From Episyrphus balteatus (Eukaryota > Arthropoda > Insecta > Diptera > Syrphidae), in assembly GCF_945859705.1 (NCBI RefSeq), contig NC_079134.1, positions 166,629,718-166,693,717 on the forward strand: 64,000 nt of DNA, read 5' to 3'. The notes below the pieces were generated by a model that was not told the DNA's origin, did not search any database, and was given only the letters and a program-made list of their open reading frames with translations. Made by a program: the position numbers and the translations under genes. This document shows positions 33,992 through 45,341 of this stretch, in pieces (position 1 is the stretch's first letter; the number at the start of each line of letters is the position of its first letter).

Positions 33992-34361
33992 CTCTGCTGC
34001 TGATTTACTTTTGACTCACAAAATAGCACGAACAGATGTTCACAAACTAAAATTTAGAAACAGTAAATTTATAATGGATTAAACCGTATAACTTCCAAAA
34101 CAATTTATTTGTAAACACCAAACGAATACAAATAATCTAAAAAAAAGTACCTATTTACTATAATTTTTGGGTGAATTCTAGTATTTACTTGGATGAATTC
34201 AGTATATACTAAAAGTATTTGCCTGCTAGCAGGTACTTTTTTTTATGCATACGAAATTAAGTATATACTATGAATTTTATCTTTTACTAGAATTTATAGT
34301 ATTTACTTTCATCTTTTACTTTAAGTAAGTAGGTACTACGTTTTTATGCATATCACCCATT

Positions 34362-36216
34362 ATCGAGCCGTAATTATTCTACTGTTTGCCAATAAAAACC
34401 ATTTAAAAAATTGCGTTTTTTTTTCCAAAAAAGGTATTTTGTACGTGAAGATTTTTTTCGACTTTTGTTTTATTTCTTCTTAAATGCCTTTTCTTCTTCT
34501 TACTCTCATACTAAAGAGCTATCCTTTCAATAAAAGTTAGCAAAGCTTTCTAGCCACTTTATCCACCCTCCGCTTACACGATGGTTTTCGTAAAAATGAA
34601 GATGCTGGTCTAGGCTGGTATTTGTAAACATTATATACATTTTTTATCTTTAAGTTTAAATTAAAGAAAATAGTTTAAAGTTTCAAGTCTTCGGTAAATC
34701 TCCTTAAATTTCCCAGACAATATACATGGCAAATTCTTAGAGTTGGGACATTTGTGTCCCTTCCTATATCCATAGTGATAAGAAATGAAATTTCTTTAGA
34801 TATCCATTTGAATAAATTGTAATAGCATGCAATATATAAGTCTAGAACATGTAATTGTTCAGTTAAACCCAAAGCAATGGTACGCAATAGAAATAAATGA
34901 AGAAACCCATTTCCATCAATTTATTTAAAGAGAATTAAGGTCACAAATCTAAAGAAGGTTTTCTTGTTACTCTTTAAATTCTTAATCCTTAACCAAGTTA
35001 CGTCTATAGTCATTACAACACTTAAATAACATTACAAGCATTATTTATTCCAAATGCGAACCAGAAAAGTCAAAATGTGAATCGATTTTGATTAAAAAGC
35101 CAAAGTTTCATCAAAAACACAGAAAACACTCCTGCTCTTTCTCTCATTCCAATACACTTCCTTAATAGACTTTATTCAGCTCAACTTGCTTTTTCCTATA
35201 TTACTTCCAGATAAGTAGTTTTGCCAAATCCAACACATTTGACCTAATTTCTTCATGTCCTTTTATAACACAATCACTGGTCTTTTGTCACGTTTTGGTA
35301 ATTAGCTAAATCACAGTAATAAGAATGGGAATGGAAACAAACTATATTCATGACTTTATACACACATATACAAAGTGCAGATTGAGTATAAATAAATAAA
35401 CAGATAGATGTGGATGTTGTTGGATTTAACTTTGTATAAGATTTTGATTTCAAAATGGAAGAACGAAAAAAATAAAAACTTTTATTTCTGATGGTAGTTG
35501 CCTAACTATACTCTCATTTTAACCAATATGTGAACTTACTTACTTACTCATTTTCGTTTATAAGAAACTTTTCATTATAATAAGAAAATTCTTAAGCAGA
35601 TAATTAGTGTAATCAGGGGAAAAGTTAGGCAAGTTACTTAGCGCGCTCACGAGGATTAAGTTTCTCATAAAATATGTGTTACAGAGTGAGGATCACACTT
35701 GTGTCGCTATGACACCTACACTTGTTAAAACATTGTTGGAAGATTCATGTAATTTTTTTTTTCAACTTTTTTGTGAAGCGATATAATAGGGAAGTATGAC
35801 GTGTGTTTCATTAAAGAAAACAACAAAAAATATAGAACAAAAAACACTTTGTCATGGAGAAGTTCTACTGACGTGAAAAAGTTTTGAAAACACCCTCGGG
35901 ATGCATGTTAAATTACTATAGTTTACTGTAAGGTAGGAACTTATTTTCTCTCTATTAGCAGTTAAAGTATGTTGGAAATTAAATGAGCAACGTGAGTATG
36001 TGAGTTTGTGAACTGTACACATTTTCAATGGTTACCTAATAGTTTTTGTAATATTATAAATATCTTTAAACAGCTTAGACTTTTCTTCAACTTTTTTGTG
36101 ACATTTCGATCGGCATTTAAATTTACTTGGACAGTTGATCATTTTTTTAGAGTTGAATTTTTGTCTGAACAAACATTTTAAATGGTTCACTGGGGTGTAT
36201 GCGTACTATTATTATC
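34362..36216. other. Intron 1, no recognised element
   Basis: Mostly single-copy-looking AT-rich sequence. A 65-bp unit with CACTGGGGTGTATGCGTAC occurs at 36152-36215 (see the tandem pair at 39891-40019). No exon could be supported. Confidence 0.5.
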
Positions 36217-37810
36217 AGCGTAACGTCTTATAAATCGATAAAACATGGCAGCATCTAAAAAAAAGTGACGCCATTTTCTCTCGTTCCACTTGAAATTTTT
36301 AGCAGTGCGGCATATATTTCAATTAAAATAAATTAAAAATAAACTATTGGAGAAACAAAAATCTTCTATAGCTTATTCGAAAGATAATAACCTAAAGGTG
36401 AATACTAATGATGGATTTTGAAAAATTCAATTTTCAAATAGGGTAAATAGGGGTAAAACCAAATTGCAAAAAAGTGGCTATTTTCTAAACGCGGCGTTGT
36501 AAAAAGTTGAATTTTTTTATAATCGATACACTGAGGGAAAAAACAACTTAAAAACAACGAAAAACTACGTTGATTCAACTATTTTTCGGAATGATTTTGC
36601 GTTGAAGACGAAAATTTTAAAATCAAAGTTGAACATTGTTAGTTTAAAGTGGTTTACCGCTATAAAACATTTTTAAATCAAAGTTGTTTCAACTTCAAAA
36701 AAAAAGCTTGATGCTTTATTAAAAAAAATAGAAAAAAAGGGCAGCCGGTGGGGGGATCGTTGAAAATTGGAGTGATAAAATGCAACAAAAGCTGTAGTCC
36801 GACAAAAATAAAAAAAATTCTTACGTTGTTTCAATTTTATTTTGAAGAAGTGTCATGTTAATTTTTTCAACATTAAATCAACGTTGAACATTTTACATTT
36901 AACGTTGCGTTTTTTCCCTCAGTGTAGGTAAATTTATGGTAAGGGCAACAAAAAGTTATAACGAAAACTCTAGAAAATTTCAAAACAAAGTCATAAAGGG
37001 TTTTTTAAAACTTAAACATTGTGGTAGACTTTTGACAAAGTAGTGATTATAGGTAGGGGAAATTTGAAAATTTGGAAAACGCCATTCAGAACATAATACA
37101 AAAATTAGGAGTCTGATACGGATTTTTTTTAAGATTCTACGTTTCGAAATATGAAGTTTGGAAAAACATCACTTTTTTTATTGGTATTTTTGGGTATTTT
37201 TTTTATTTTTACCAATATTTTGGAGTGCTTAAAAAAATCACAAATCTATGATAGGACATATATCTTAAACGATTTTTGATTGAATAACGGGAAAAACAGT
37301 TTTTTCACTCAAGTTTTTTTTTACCGTTTTTCACCATTTTTTATTTTTATCTTTTTTTCTTCAACAGATAAATGAATGGAATTTATACTGCAGATAGATA
37401 TGACTATGTTTGTGCAAAATTTCAATCAATTTCGTATTCACATAAGTTAAATAAAGTTCTAGGTGCAAAACGTTCTTTCTTTTCATCTGCTGCCCATAAA
37501 AGATTTGAAGATTGGATTGAGCATGCTAATAATGTTACCTTCCATTTGATGTACACTACACACATAGCGGTACATTGACTACAAGCTACACAATGTTAAA
37601 TTAAAAAAACTTCAGAAATTCCTCAAAACACCTGTGGAGTTCTGTTGCCCATCAGTGTGAGAAGTACCGTATTCTCAGTTTGAAATTTCGACATAATTGG
37701 CTTTAAAATATTCTAATTTTTGTTTGTAGCCATCATAGAATTACAATTGATGCCTTATATAAAAGGTGAAAAAATAATCTTTCAGATGATATAAAATTTA
37801 TTATAGGTTG
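36217..37810 (+). repeat. Dispersed repeat family 2, copy 2, split by a TA-flanked element
   Basis: Inverted relative to 18000-19140 and parallel to 57860-59620. Shared landmarks: ACGTCTTATAAATCGATA (about 36225), GAGTCTGATACGGAT (about 37110), GAATTTATACTGCAGATAG (about 37379), GCTAATAATGTTACCTTCCA (about 37526), CAGATGATATAAAATTTATT (about 37784). The copy is interrupted at 36539-36924. The open frame at 37372-37578 falls within the repeat and is not conserved. Confidence 0.6.
36539..36924. mobile_element. TA-flanked inverted-repeat element (same family as 21872-22228)
   Basis: The ends are CACTGAGGGAAAAAACAACT and AACGTTGCGTTTTTTCCCTC plus AGTG, flanked by TA (36537-36538 and 36925-36926). 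The interior has AACTACGTTGATTCAAC and its near complement, and a degraded tRNA-like 3' block (about 36740-36758). Inserted into repeat family 2. Confidence 0.72.
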
Positions 37811-38114
37811 TTGAATAAAAAAATGGATTTAATGAATGAAAACTGAAAAAAATCTAGCGCTCATTTGGGAATATTTTTCTACTGCTAAATACTTAAAGCT
37901 GTTTTTAACTACTTTTTCAATATAGCAAAAGCAGTTTCAAGTACTAAGCAGTAGATAAATGTTCCCAAAGAAACGCAGCTGATGTCGTGCAGACATGATG
38001 GTTGATATGAATATGAAACAATAGGCTTTCAGATCGTATAAAATTTATATAAAAAATGGATTTAATGGTGTTAGAAAAAAAAAGTTTGATTTTTTTCACT
38101 TTTTTCCATAAAAA

Positions 38115-39485
38115 AATAAAATGCACGACTGGGGCCGCACGTACTTGCTCTTATGATAAAAGTAGCTTTTATGTCAAAGATTTAGAAAAAAATAATTTTG
38201 AATTAGTTAAAATTTGATTTTTTTAAGGAATTTCATAAGAAATACAAAAATACGAAATTATTTTTTTTTTTGGTTTTTCTTACGCCATATTTTTGTTACT
38301 CGTGTTTTTTTTGACAAAAACAAAAAATGCAATTAGCTACATATATTAAAATCACTTAAAGCATTATGTATGTCAAATTTAGTCTAGAAAATTGTAATAA
38401 CTCATTAACGGTGCACGGTTGTCCAAAATGACTTATCTCGTTGCAAAAATCATAACTTTTGAACGGATTGAGTTAGCGGTACAATTTTTTTTTTTATTTG
38501 AAGGACATTTCTAGGGCTGTTATACCAATGAATTTCAATAAAATTATTTCACAGGGTGTTTCGGAATCATCGGCCAAAAACAGATTTTCTTTTAAAAAAA
38601 AGTTTAAATTAAAATTGGTATGCCATTTTGTAGAAATCACTAATCCACATTTAAAAACATTTTCGGCCGATGATTCCTAAACACCCTGTAAAACAATTTT
38701 CTTGAAATTCATTGGTGTAACAGCCCTGGAAATTTCCTTCAAATTAAAAAAAAAACTGTACCGCTACCTCAATCCGTTCAAAAGTTATGATTTTTGCAAC
38801 GAGATAAGTCATTTTGGACAACAGTGCGGTGTACGGGAAGAGCCGACATCAAAGATTAAAAAAAATGTAAAGTGATATTTCCATTATCCGTATTTTTTGA
38901 GAAAAACTAAAAATGCAGTTACGTTAGATTTACGTATAACATTACTTGTGTAAAATTTAATCGAAATCGTTAGAGTCATTTACGAGAAAATTGCAATAAC
39001 TCCATTAAGATGTACGGGAAGAGCCGACATCCGCGATTTAAAAAAGAGTTAATGTCATATTTTCACTATCCGCATTTTTTGAGAAAAACTAAAAACGCAG
39101 TTATGTTAGAACTAAAAACAGCATTACGTATGTTAAATTTAATCAAAATCGTTAGAGCCGTTTTCGAGAAAGTTGCAATAACTCCAAAACTTTGTATGGG
39201 AGGTATACGTTTAAAGCGAGATATTAAAAAACAAAAAAAAACCAACCTTGGAAATTACAAAAAAATCATCTGTACCAAATTTAAAGAAAATCCCTCAACC
39301 CGTTTAGGCTGCAGCTTCATGTACAGCTTTTTGTGACGACGCACCGACGCACCGACGCACAGACCGACGGACGTCATGACGAAAACCATTTTTTCGGACT
39401 TCTCCATCATCGTAATGTTAGTTTTGATTAAAACCTCGAATTTTTTTTTTTACACGAAACCAATACTTGCCCTATTGAGCAAGTA
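38115..39485 (-). repeat. Copy D of the ~1 kb family, enlarged by a foldback insertion
   Basis: Plus-strand left end ATGCACGACTGGGGCCGCAC and right end ATACTTGCCCTATTGAGCAA match the family ends in reverse. The internal microsatellite is replaced by (CGACGCAC)n-like repeats at 39335-39370. A foldback repeat sits at 38411-38830, and a GTACGGGAAGAGCCGACATC block is duplicated at about 38832 and 39013. Confidence 0.6.
38411..38830. repeat. 420-bp foldback repeat
   Basis: The arms 38411-38575 and 38665-38830 are inverted with few mismatches around an 89-base loop that still shows the family's GGTATGCCATTTTGTAGAAA block. Internal blocks include AACGGATTGAG, CAATGAATTTCAA and CAGGGTGTTT next to AATCATCGGCC. 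It may have arisen by inverted duplication rather than by transposition, since no target duplication is visible. Confidence 0.7.
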
Positions 39486-39890
39486 ATTATTGTTTTCAAT
39501 AAATTATTTTTATACCTTTTAGGCATTGTTAAAATTTAAATATGGCTTTATTCTTTAGAAGAAATATAAAACTTTTTAATTGTCTAATTTTTTTGTAACC
39601 TTTTTATATAAAAAATTGACTTAATGGGAAAAGAAAATAAATGTATTTTTTAGCTTTTTCATGTAAATTATGATTAGATTCAAAAAATTATTTCGTTTTT
39701 CTACAAAACATTCAGATATAAATATGTAAGTTCTTAATCTTTAACTTAAGTACTTTACTATAATAAAATTATAATCTTATAATGTTTTTTACAAGAAAAT
39801 TGACAAATAAATAATTTTTAGATAATTTTTTTTTTTTTAACAAAAGCTCACAACTAGGTTATCTTTCGTAAAACGACCACTTTTTTTTTG

Positions 39891-40019
39891 CAGTGTTGAA
39901 TTTTTGTCTAAGCAAACATTGAAATGGTACACTGGGGTGTATGCGTACTATTTTGTTCAGTGTTGAATTTTTGTCTAAAAACATCGAAATGGTTCACTGG
40001 GGTGTATGCGTACTATTTT
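39891..40019 (+). repeat. Tandem pair of a 62-67-bp unit
   Basis: Two adjacent units begin CAGTGTTGAATTTTTGTCTA and end CACTGGGGTGTATGCGTACT. A third solitary unit is at 36152-36215. The pair lies 200 bases inside intron 1 from exon 1. Confidence 0.65.
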
Positions 40020-40220
40020 TTAACATTAGGTAAATATAGTTTTCTTATTTAATTCTTCATTTTGTTTTGTTTTTGACATTGAATCTTCTGAAAAGTACAA
40101 AAGAGCCTTTTGATATCAAATAATACTTTAGCTTAAGGCACAAACACACAAGACTTTTCCCCTACAAAAAGGTCCACCGATAATAATTCATTAAATACAA
40201 CATCAACAAACAAAACTTAC

Positions 40221-40332
40221 CCATAAGTTTCATGACCTCCTTGTGACTAATGAACACGTTAAGATATCCATTGGATAAGCATGGATACCACGTTACCATG
40301 GTGCCCCAAAAGTAAATCCAGAATTTGGTCAT
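40221..40332 (-). CDS. Drl-2: Exon 1: signal peptide and start of WIF domain
   Basis: Encodes residues 1-37 plus one base of codon 38. The protein starts MTKFWIYFWG, an aromatic hydrophobic stretch that reads as a signal peptide to about residue 22, followed by the first WIF strand, LNVFISHKEVMKLM. The ATG is preceded by CAAC, a good insect start context, and an in-frame TGA lies seven codons upstream (40351-40353), which supports this start. The donor is G|GTAAGT (first intron base 40220). The split Gly codon (G|GC) joins exactly to exon 2, reproducing the family motif in which the first helix is followed by Gly-Leu-Asp/Glu-Ala. The exon is separated from exon 2 by 24.6 kb. A later Met at residue 12 could also start translation but would damage the signal peptide. 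Confidence 0.88.
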
Positions 40333-41160
40333 GTTGCAAGGATATGGTTTTCAGGGGGATAGTATAGTTAATCGACGATGACGACGACAACGACGATGAC
40401 GATGAGACTATAGTAGTACGACGACGACTACAACGAAGCCCGATGAACTTTATAGCCAATTTATTCCTTATGTGTATCGTTGTCGCCGGATGCCCGGATA
40501 GTAGGTAAGGTAGTGTGAGCTTATGTGTGCGGTTTACGATAAGGCTCTTTTCCTTTGTTTACCCTTCCGCTTGTCCTGATTCAAAGTTTGTACAAACTTT
40601 AGTTCTCTGCGCTGCCGTTTGTGTTTGTGTACCGAAGCCGTAGCCGAGTGCTGGTAGGAGGCAGGATGCAGGATAGCTGCTATTTGAGTTTCACTTCCAC
40701 CTGGCTTGTGGTGAATATACAGAAGATGAATTTGTATCTGTGTGTGTGTGAGTGTCCTATCTAAATTCAGGAATTACATTTCTCAGCTTTGCACGGGTAT
40801 AAATATACAAGAGATAGCCAGTATGGTGGTTGTGTAGTGGTTAAGCTCTAGGAACGGTTTGATTTCTTTGTCAAAGTTGTTCGTTTGATTTTGTGTTGCA
40901 CTTTCCTCTCTCTATCTGGTTAGCGCAGGAGGAATACAGTTACAGATATGCACATCAGCAGTGGATATCCTTTTGCGATTTATTGACCCACACAAGTCCT
41001 ATAGCTGTACGTATCCTTATGCAGCGAACGGTTGCCTAGTGCAGCAGTCTGATTCTGTTTCTACCTCTGTCTCACTTAAATTTGGGGTTCGTTCCGTTTG
41101 ATTTCGCAATATCCTCAGGCCATCCGGCAATGGCTGGATATGGTGTCGGTGGTACTTGTT
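40333..41160 (-). promoter_or_regulatory. Probable 5' leader and core promoter of the Ryk-family gene
   Basis: The DNA immediately upstream of the start codon is more GC-balanced and less repetitive than most of the window. A CTATAAAG box reads on the minus strand at 40449-40456, about 115 bases upstream of the ATG. Between the two lies a run of GTC/ATC triplets (about 40373-40425 on the plus strand, CGACGATGACGACGACAACG). I see no clear initiator at the right spacing, and a non-coding first exon further upstream is equally possible. The TATA call is inference only. Confidence 0.35.
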
Positions 41161-42540
41161 TGTGAATTTTGTCCGTGCAAACATCATATGTAAAACTGTG
41201 TGTATCCTGGATGGAATATTTTTTTTTTCACTCTCTCTTGTTTTTTTTTTGTTGTTTTCGTTTCTGTGTTTTTTTTATTTTTTTTTAAATTTTTTTCGAT
41301 TTGTCTTTTCGCATGGATCTGGCAGTTGTATGTTGGTTTCACCTCATCTTCTTCACTGACACGGATGACAACCGCAGTCCTTCCGTCTGTCTGACCACTG
41401 GACACGCTGGGATTTTTTGAAATATTTGCAATTTTTCATCTCTGCTTTGCTGGCTGTCGTTGTTTTCTCTACTCTGTTTTATGTTTGATGTTTCTGCTCT
41501 TGCTGTTGGTGATTTTTTATTAAGTTTTTTAAAGAAGGCACGTCTGTTGTCAGTGAGAGCAATGGGATTTTTTGGTTTTGCATTTTGTGCAAATCGTTGT
41601 GACAAATGTCTTTCGTGTATTTTAATGATTTCCTTATGTTGGATAGTGTTGATGACCTGAGGGGGGATGAAGGAAAATAGAAAAAAAATATGTTGTTATT
41701 TATTTTGATATTTTTCTGTTTACAAAAAAGAAAAAAAAAGGTAAAAAGTGGTACGAGTTCGTTTGGATTTTGTATTAAGTACATCACTTTCAGTTTATGA
41801 CAGCTTTATAGTTAAGTTCTGATATATAGCTTTTTTGATGGTTCAAGGTAATACAGATTCTTTTTTTCAAATTGTGGCTGTGGAGTAAAATAAATGATGG
41901 AATTTTATGTTTTTTGTAACAATTTTCTCTTTCTTTTTTCTTGATAGGTACAAGTTTAAGATTTGTTTTGCAATGCAAAATGTGAGAAAAAATCAAAATA
42001 CTTTAAATTTCTATTCTATTTAAGTATAAAGAAGGTACCATTATGCAAAAATCAATGTATTATCTTAGGTATTTGCACTCCACAGCTACAAATACCTACA
42101 TACATTTTTTTCGATTGGAGTAGGTATACAAAAATTTTTTGAACCTTTTCCTATAAATTATTTCTGATCATCTCATAAGCAATTCAACTAGTTTCAATAA
42201 AAATGTTTGTATAGAAACTTTTTTGTAGCCATAACATGAAATTATTGCATAGTTTTAAAAAATAACAATTTTTTGAAAACTGTTTTAGTTAATTTTTATT
42301 TAGTTATAAGTTATCAAAGTTAATTTGTTTGTGTCTATTATTATATTAACAATTTTTTTTTAATAAAAATTATATAGGAAGGTATTGTTTGAAATTTTTT
42401 AGCGATATAATTTTTTTTTTTTCTAGAAATTCTTTAGTATTTAAGAAATTATTTGTTTCAAAACCGTAAGATGTTTTTCATTGTTTTTAAAATCCAATTT
42501 TAAATTTTCTTATATTCTTTTTCTTAAAACTCCATCAAAA
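41160..42540. other. Upstream region, low-complexity T- and CT-rich
   Basis: Positions 41220-41300 are T-rich low complexity; 41390-41660 is more complex and could include a non-coding upstream exon of the gene, but no splice pair can be tied to exon 1. The overlapping open frames on both strands come from T-rich DNA and are not supported. Confidence 0.35.
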
Positions 42541-42542
42541 AC

Positions 42543-43741
42543 ACTGGTCTGCAAGATTTAACTTTTTTTTTCTCCTTCAAAATAATTTTTTGATATTATG
42601 AAAGATTAGACTTTCCTGAATCTAAATCTGGTTTCAGAAAAATTCTATCGGGTACCATTTTTGTAAAAATGATTTTTGAAAAATGTGGGTAGTTTCTAAA
42701 AAATCAACCTTTTAGATTTATTTGAACTCGTGCAAAATTAAAACTATTTGTAGCATTGAGCTCAAATTTGGAAGACTTATTCCTCGTAATATGGCCTATC
42801 GATTCACACCAAATATGTCCTTTTACATTAATGTTTACTCATATTTTAAAATACTGATTTAAAAAAAAAAAAACAGAAATATCAAAATCCTTTACTTTTT
42901 AGTAAATCCAACATGAACAATAACAACTTAATTAAGGAAAACGTAAAATATCAACGCACATTATATTTTAAAAGTCAAATATGTAAAGAAAACCATAATA
43001 AAATACATTAAACAAAATTTTTACATGTTTTGTAATTTTATATACTATTTATCTATTTAGAAATATCTTATTTGTAATAAACCATTCGATAAACTGCCTT
43101 GTAAAGCTACAGATTTGTTTCTCCTAGAAACAAATGTATACTTTTTTTTATAGTTTTTGATGTGCTGAGTTAGAATCCGAAGTCAAAAAAATTCTATTAC
43201 GTGAGGATTTTAAGATATTTGCATTAAAGTATCACAAAATCAAGTTTTTTCTTAGAAAATCTCAATAAAAACTACTAGGTATATCTCACAAACCAGAGCT
43301 GACCGAAATTTTTTGAGTTCGGATTCCAAATCAGCACACTAAAGTCCATAAGAAAAGTATATTTTTGTTCTAGGGAGAAAGATATATTAATTTTTAGAGA
43401 TCAGTTTTTTTTTTATGATAAGATATGCCAAACCTACTAAACTTACTTAAATTAAGATATCTCGGAGAAGAAAAGAGATATTGAGAAGATTGAAACTGAA
43501 TTTGAAAGAAAAAAATAAGTTCTTTTATAAACAGTAACAATTTTAATTGAAAAATATTACATTATGCCAAAATATTTCTTCGAAAACAGCAAAAAAATTT
43601 GTTTTTGAGATTTACTAACGGGAATATCTAAAAAACGTGACGTGCTAGATCTATTCTGACTTCAGATTCGGAATCAGCATACAAAAATCCTTTAGAAAAG
43701 TATAGTTTTATTTAAAGGAGGATTTCCTTGCAGACCAGTGA
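42543..43741. mobile_element. 1.2 kb element with CACTGGTCTGCAAG inverted ends
   Basis: The left end CACTGGTCTGCAAG (42543) and right end CTTGCAGACCAGTG (to 43741) are perfect inverted 14-mers. The interior repeats GAAAAGTATA and TCAGATTCGGAATCAGCA blocks in both orientations, also seen at 32709-33145. No target duplication or coding sequence could be assigned. Confidence 0.6.
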
Positions 43742-43995
43742 AATCATAGGTATTTCAGCTACTTTCACTATGAGTGGAGTAGTTTAGTGATTAATCAATA
43801 CCTTAAAACAAAATAAGAAACTACCTAATCTGTTTTCGAAAAATTAATACAATAATTTTTTTTATCTCAAAAGTATGTTGTTTTTTTTAAGTGTAACGTG
43901 AGCCTCCTTTTTTGAAATTTTTATTTTTGAAAAATTTTTCAAGTTTATTTTTTTTTATTCAAAAAAGTAGGACCGTATTTATCAAAGCCTACATA

Positions 43996-44989
43996 TTTTT
44001 ACTTGTGATATAGGTACTATACCTATATCAAGTTATACATTCGTACAAAAAAAAATGTTGAGATGACATTTTTCCATGACATTACGATCATAGAGAATGC
44101 CAAAAAAGTGGGTCCCGGAAGTCCGTCCGTCTGTCTGTCCGTCCGTCTGTCTGTCAGTCTGCCTGTCTGTATACGAAGCTACTGCCTAAACGAATGGACC
44201 GATTAATCAAACTTGGTATGTAGCGTTATTAGGCTACTCCCCAGAGGGGTTTTTGGAATTAATTTTTTTGGACCAAAAATAACGGTACATACTTGTCATA
44301 TACCGATTTAAGTGAAGTTGAAATTGCTCAAAAACGGCTCCAACGATTTTCTATAAAAAATTAAAATGTAAGTTTTAAGACAAGGTCTATCTTTGAATGA
44401 AAATATTTTTTTTTTTGAAAATCATTATTAACGGTACCTGCCATAGAACCGTTTTTTTTTTTTAAATCCAATTTGCTCCGTAGCCGCTGATTCGATTTAT
44501 ATAATTTTAACATAAAATTTCGAAAAAAATAATTTTTGGATTTTTAAAAAAATTTAGAAATTTTTTTTTCAAAAATCAAATTTTCGAAAAAGGGACATTG
44601 AATTTTTTTGAAATTTTGTTTTTAGGTGTTGATTAGTGATTTCTACAAAATGGCATACCCATTTTATTTTAAAACTTTTTTTCCAAAAAATTATTTATAA
44701 AAAATTAGTTTTTTAAAAAACGGCTCTGACGATTTTGAAATTTTTTTTTCTAAAAATGCAACTTAACATATCAAATAAAACTGCATACTTTTTTTTGGAG
44801 GGCAATTTGATTTCAGATTTTGTTTTATTTTTTTTTTTAAACGAATTTTATATTTTTTTTCAATTTTTTTTTTTTTGTTATATTCCTACCTTCCTACATT
44901 TCCCAAATTTCTTTATAAAAAGTCTTAAAAATGTAAGCAACTTGAACTCTAAGAGCAAGTTCGTGCGACCCAGTCGTGCATTTTATTTT
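43996..44989 (+). repeat. Copy C of the ~1 kb dispersed repeat family
   Basis: Starts TTTTTACTTGTGATATAGG, includes CATGACATTACGATCATAGA, a (GTCY)n tract at 44124-44170, AACGGTACCTGCCATAGAAC, and ends GAGCAAGTTCGTGCGACC then AGTCGTGCATTTTATTTT. Full length but diverged from copies A and B. Confidence 0.7.
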
Positions 44990-45341
44990 GTACTCAAAAT
45001 CGTTAGAGCGGTTTTTTTTTACAAAAAAAAAGCTTTCCAATTTTGGTCATATGGCAGCTCTACTGCTATTTACATATAATCTTAAAAATAAAATTTTAAA
45101 ACAAGACTTATTATGAAAACTCAGCTTTTCAAAATTTAAATACGGTAACTTTTAGTTCTCAAGAAAAAAAAAACCATTTTGAACTATTTCAATTTTGGAT
45201 TGCACTTAAAATAAGTGGTAGAAAATACAAATATTCGCAAGGATGTCAGATTAAAAACAAATAAATTTATTAATTAATTAAAAGAAAATTTTATATAAAA
45301 ATTCTTTTTGATTTGATTTTTTTTGACCTCGGATTTACATA

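Larger units (their letters stand above)
32191..34358 (+). mobile_element. Decayed PIF/Harbinger-like element with nested insertions
   Basis: The ends are GGGTGATATGCATAAAAA and TTTTTATGCATATCACCC, flanked by a 3-bp direct repeat ATT (32188-32190 and 34359-34361), the size expected for PIF/Harbinger. Subterminal AGTAAATACT-type motifs fill both ends. At 32599-32699 a frame reads RRPGFESNYKQLYRFEREN followed by VNWLSEHF, resembling the N-terminal end of Harbinger nuclease-type transposases, but it stops and the catalytic part is absent. Inside lie two further inverted-repeat insertions (32709-33145 and 33149-33506). Confidence 0.65.
9696..40332 (-). other. Drl-2: Gene locus: Ryk/derailed-family Wnt receptor (3'-incomplete)
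   Basis: Six minus-strand coding exons (40221-40332, 15508-15635, 14857-15094, 14533-14701, 10042-10205, 9696-9838) join without a frame break into 954 nt, 318 codons. All introns begin GT and end AG, with phases 1, 0, 1, 2, 1 and, for the last, 0. Domain order: signal peptide 1-22, WIF domain about 24-158, short stalk 161-180, transmembrane helix 181-204, cytoplasmic segment 205-318. Ryk-family proteins bind Wnt through the WIF domain and end in an atypical kinase domain, which should lie on the far side of position 1. Assignment to Drl-2 rather than derailed or doughnut rests on my recollection of the short stalk, the Ala/Leu/Val-rich membrane helix and the juxtamembrane block; the family call is firm, the paralogue less so. 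Intron lengths: 24,585, 413, 155, 4,327 and 203 bp, then more than 9,695. Confidence 0.9.

Noticed and set aside
40259..40459. Upstream open frame overlapping exon 1
   Set aside because: It depends on a TTG start and runs through serine codons from a triplet repeat; there is no ATG-initiated upstream frame of that length.
41184..41660. Multiple overlapping coding frames on both strands
   Set aside because: They arise from T-rich and CT-rich low-complexity DNA and show poly-Phe or poly-Lys peptides without domains.
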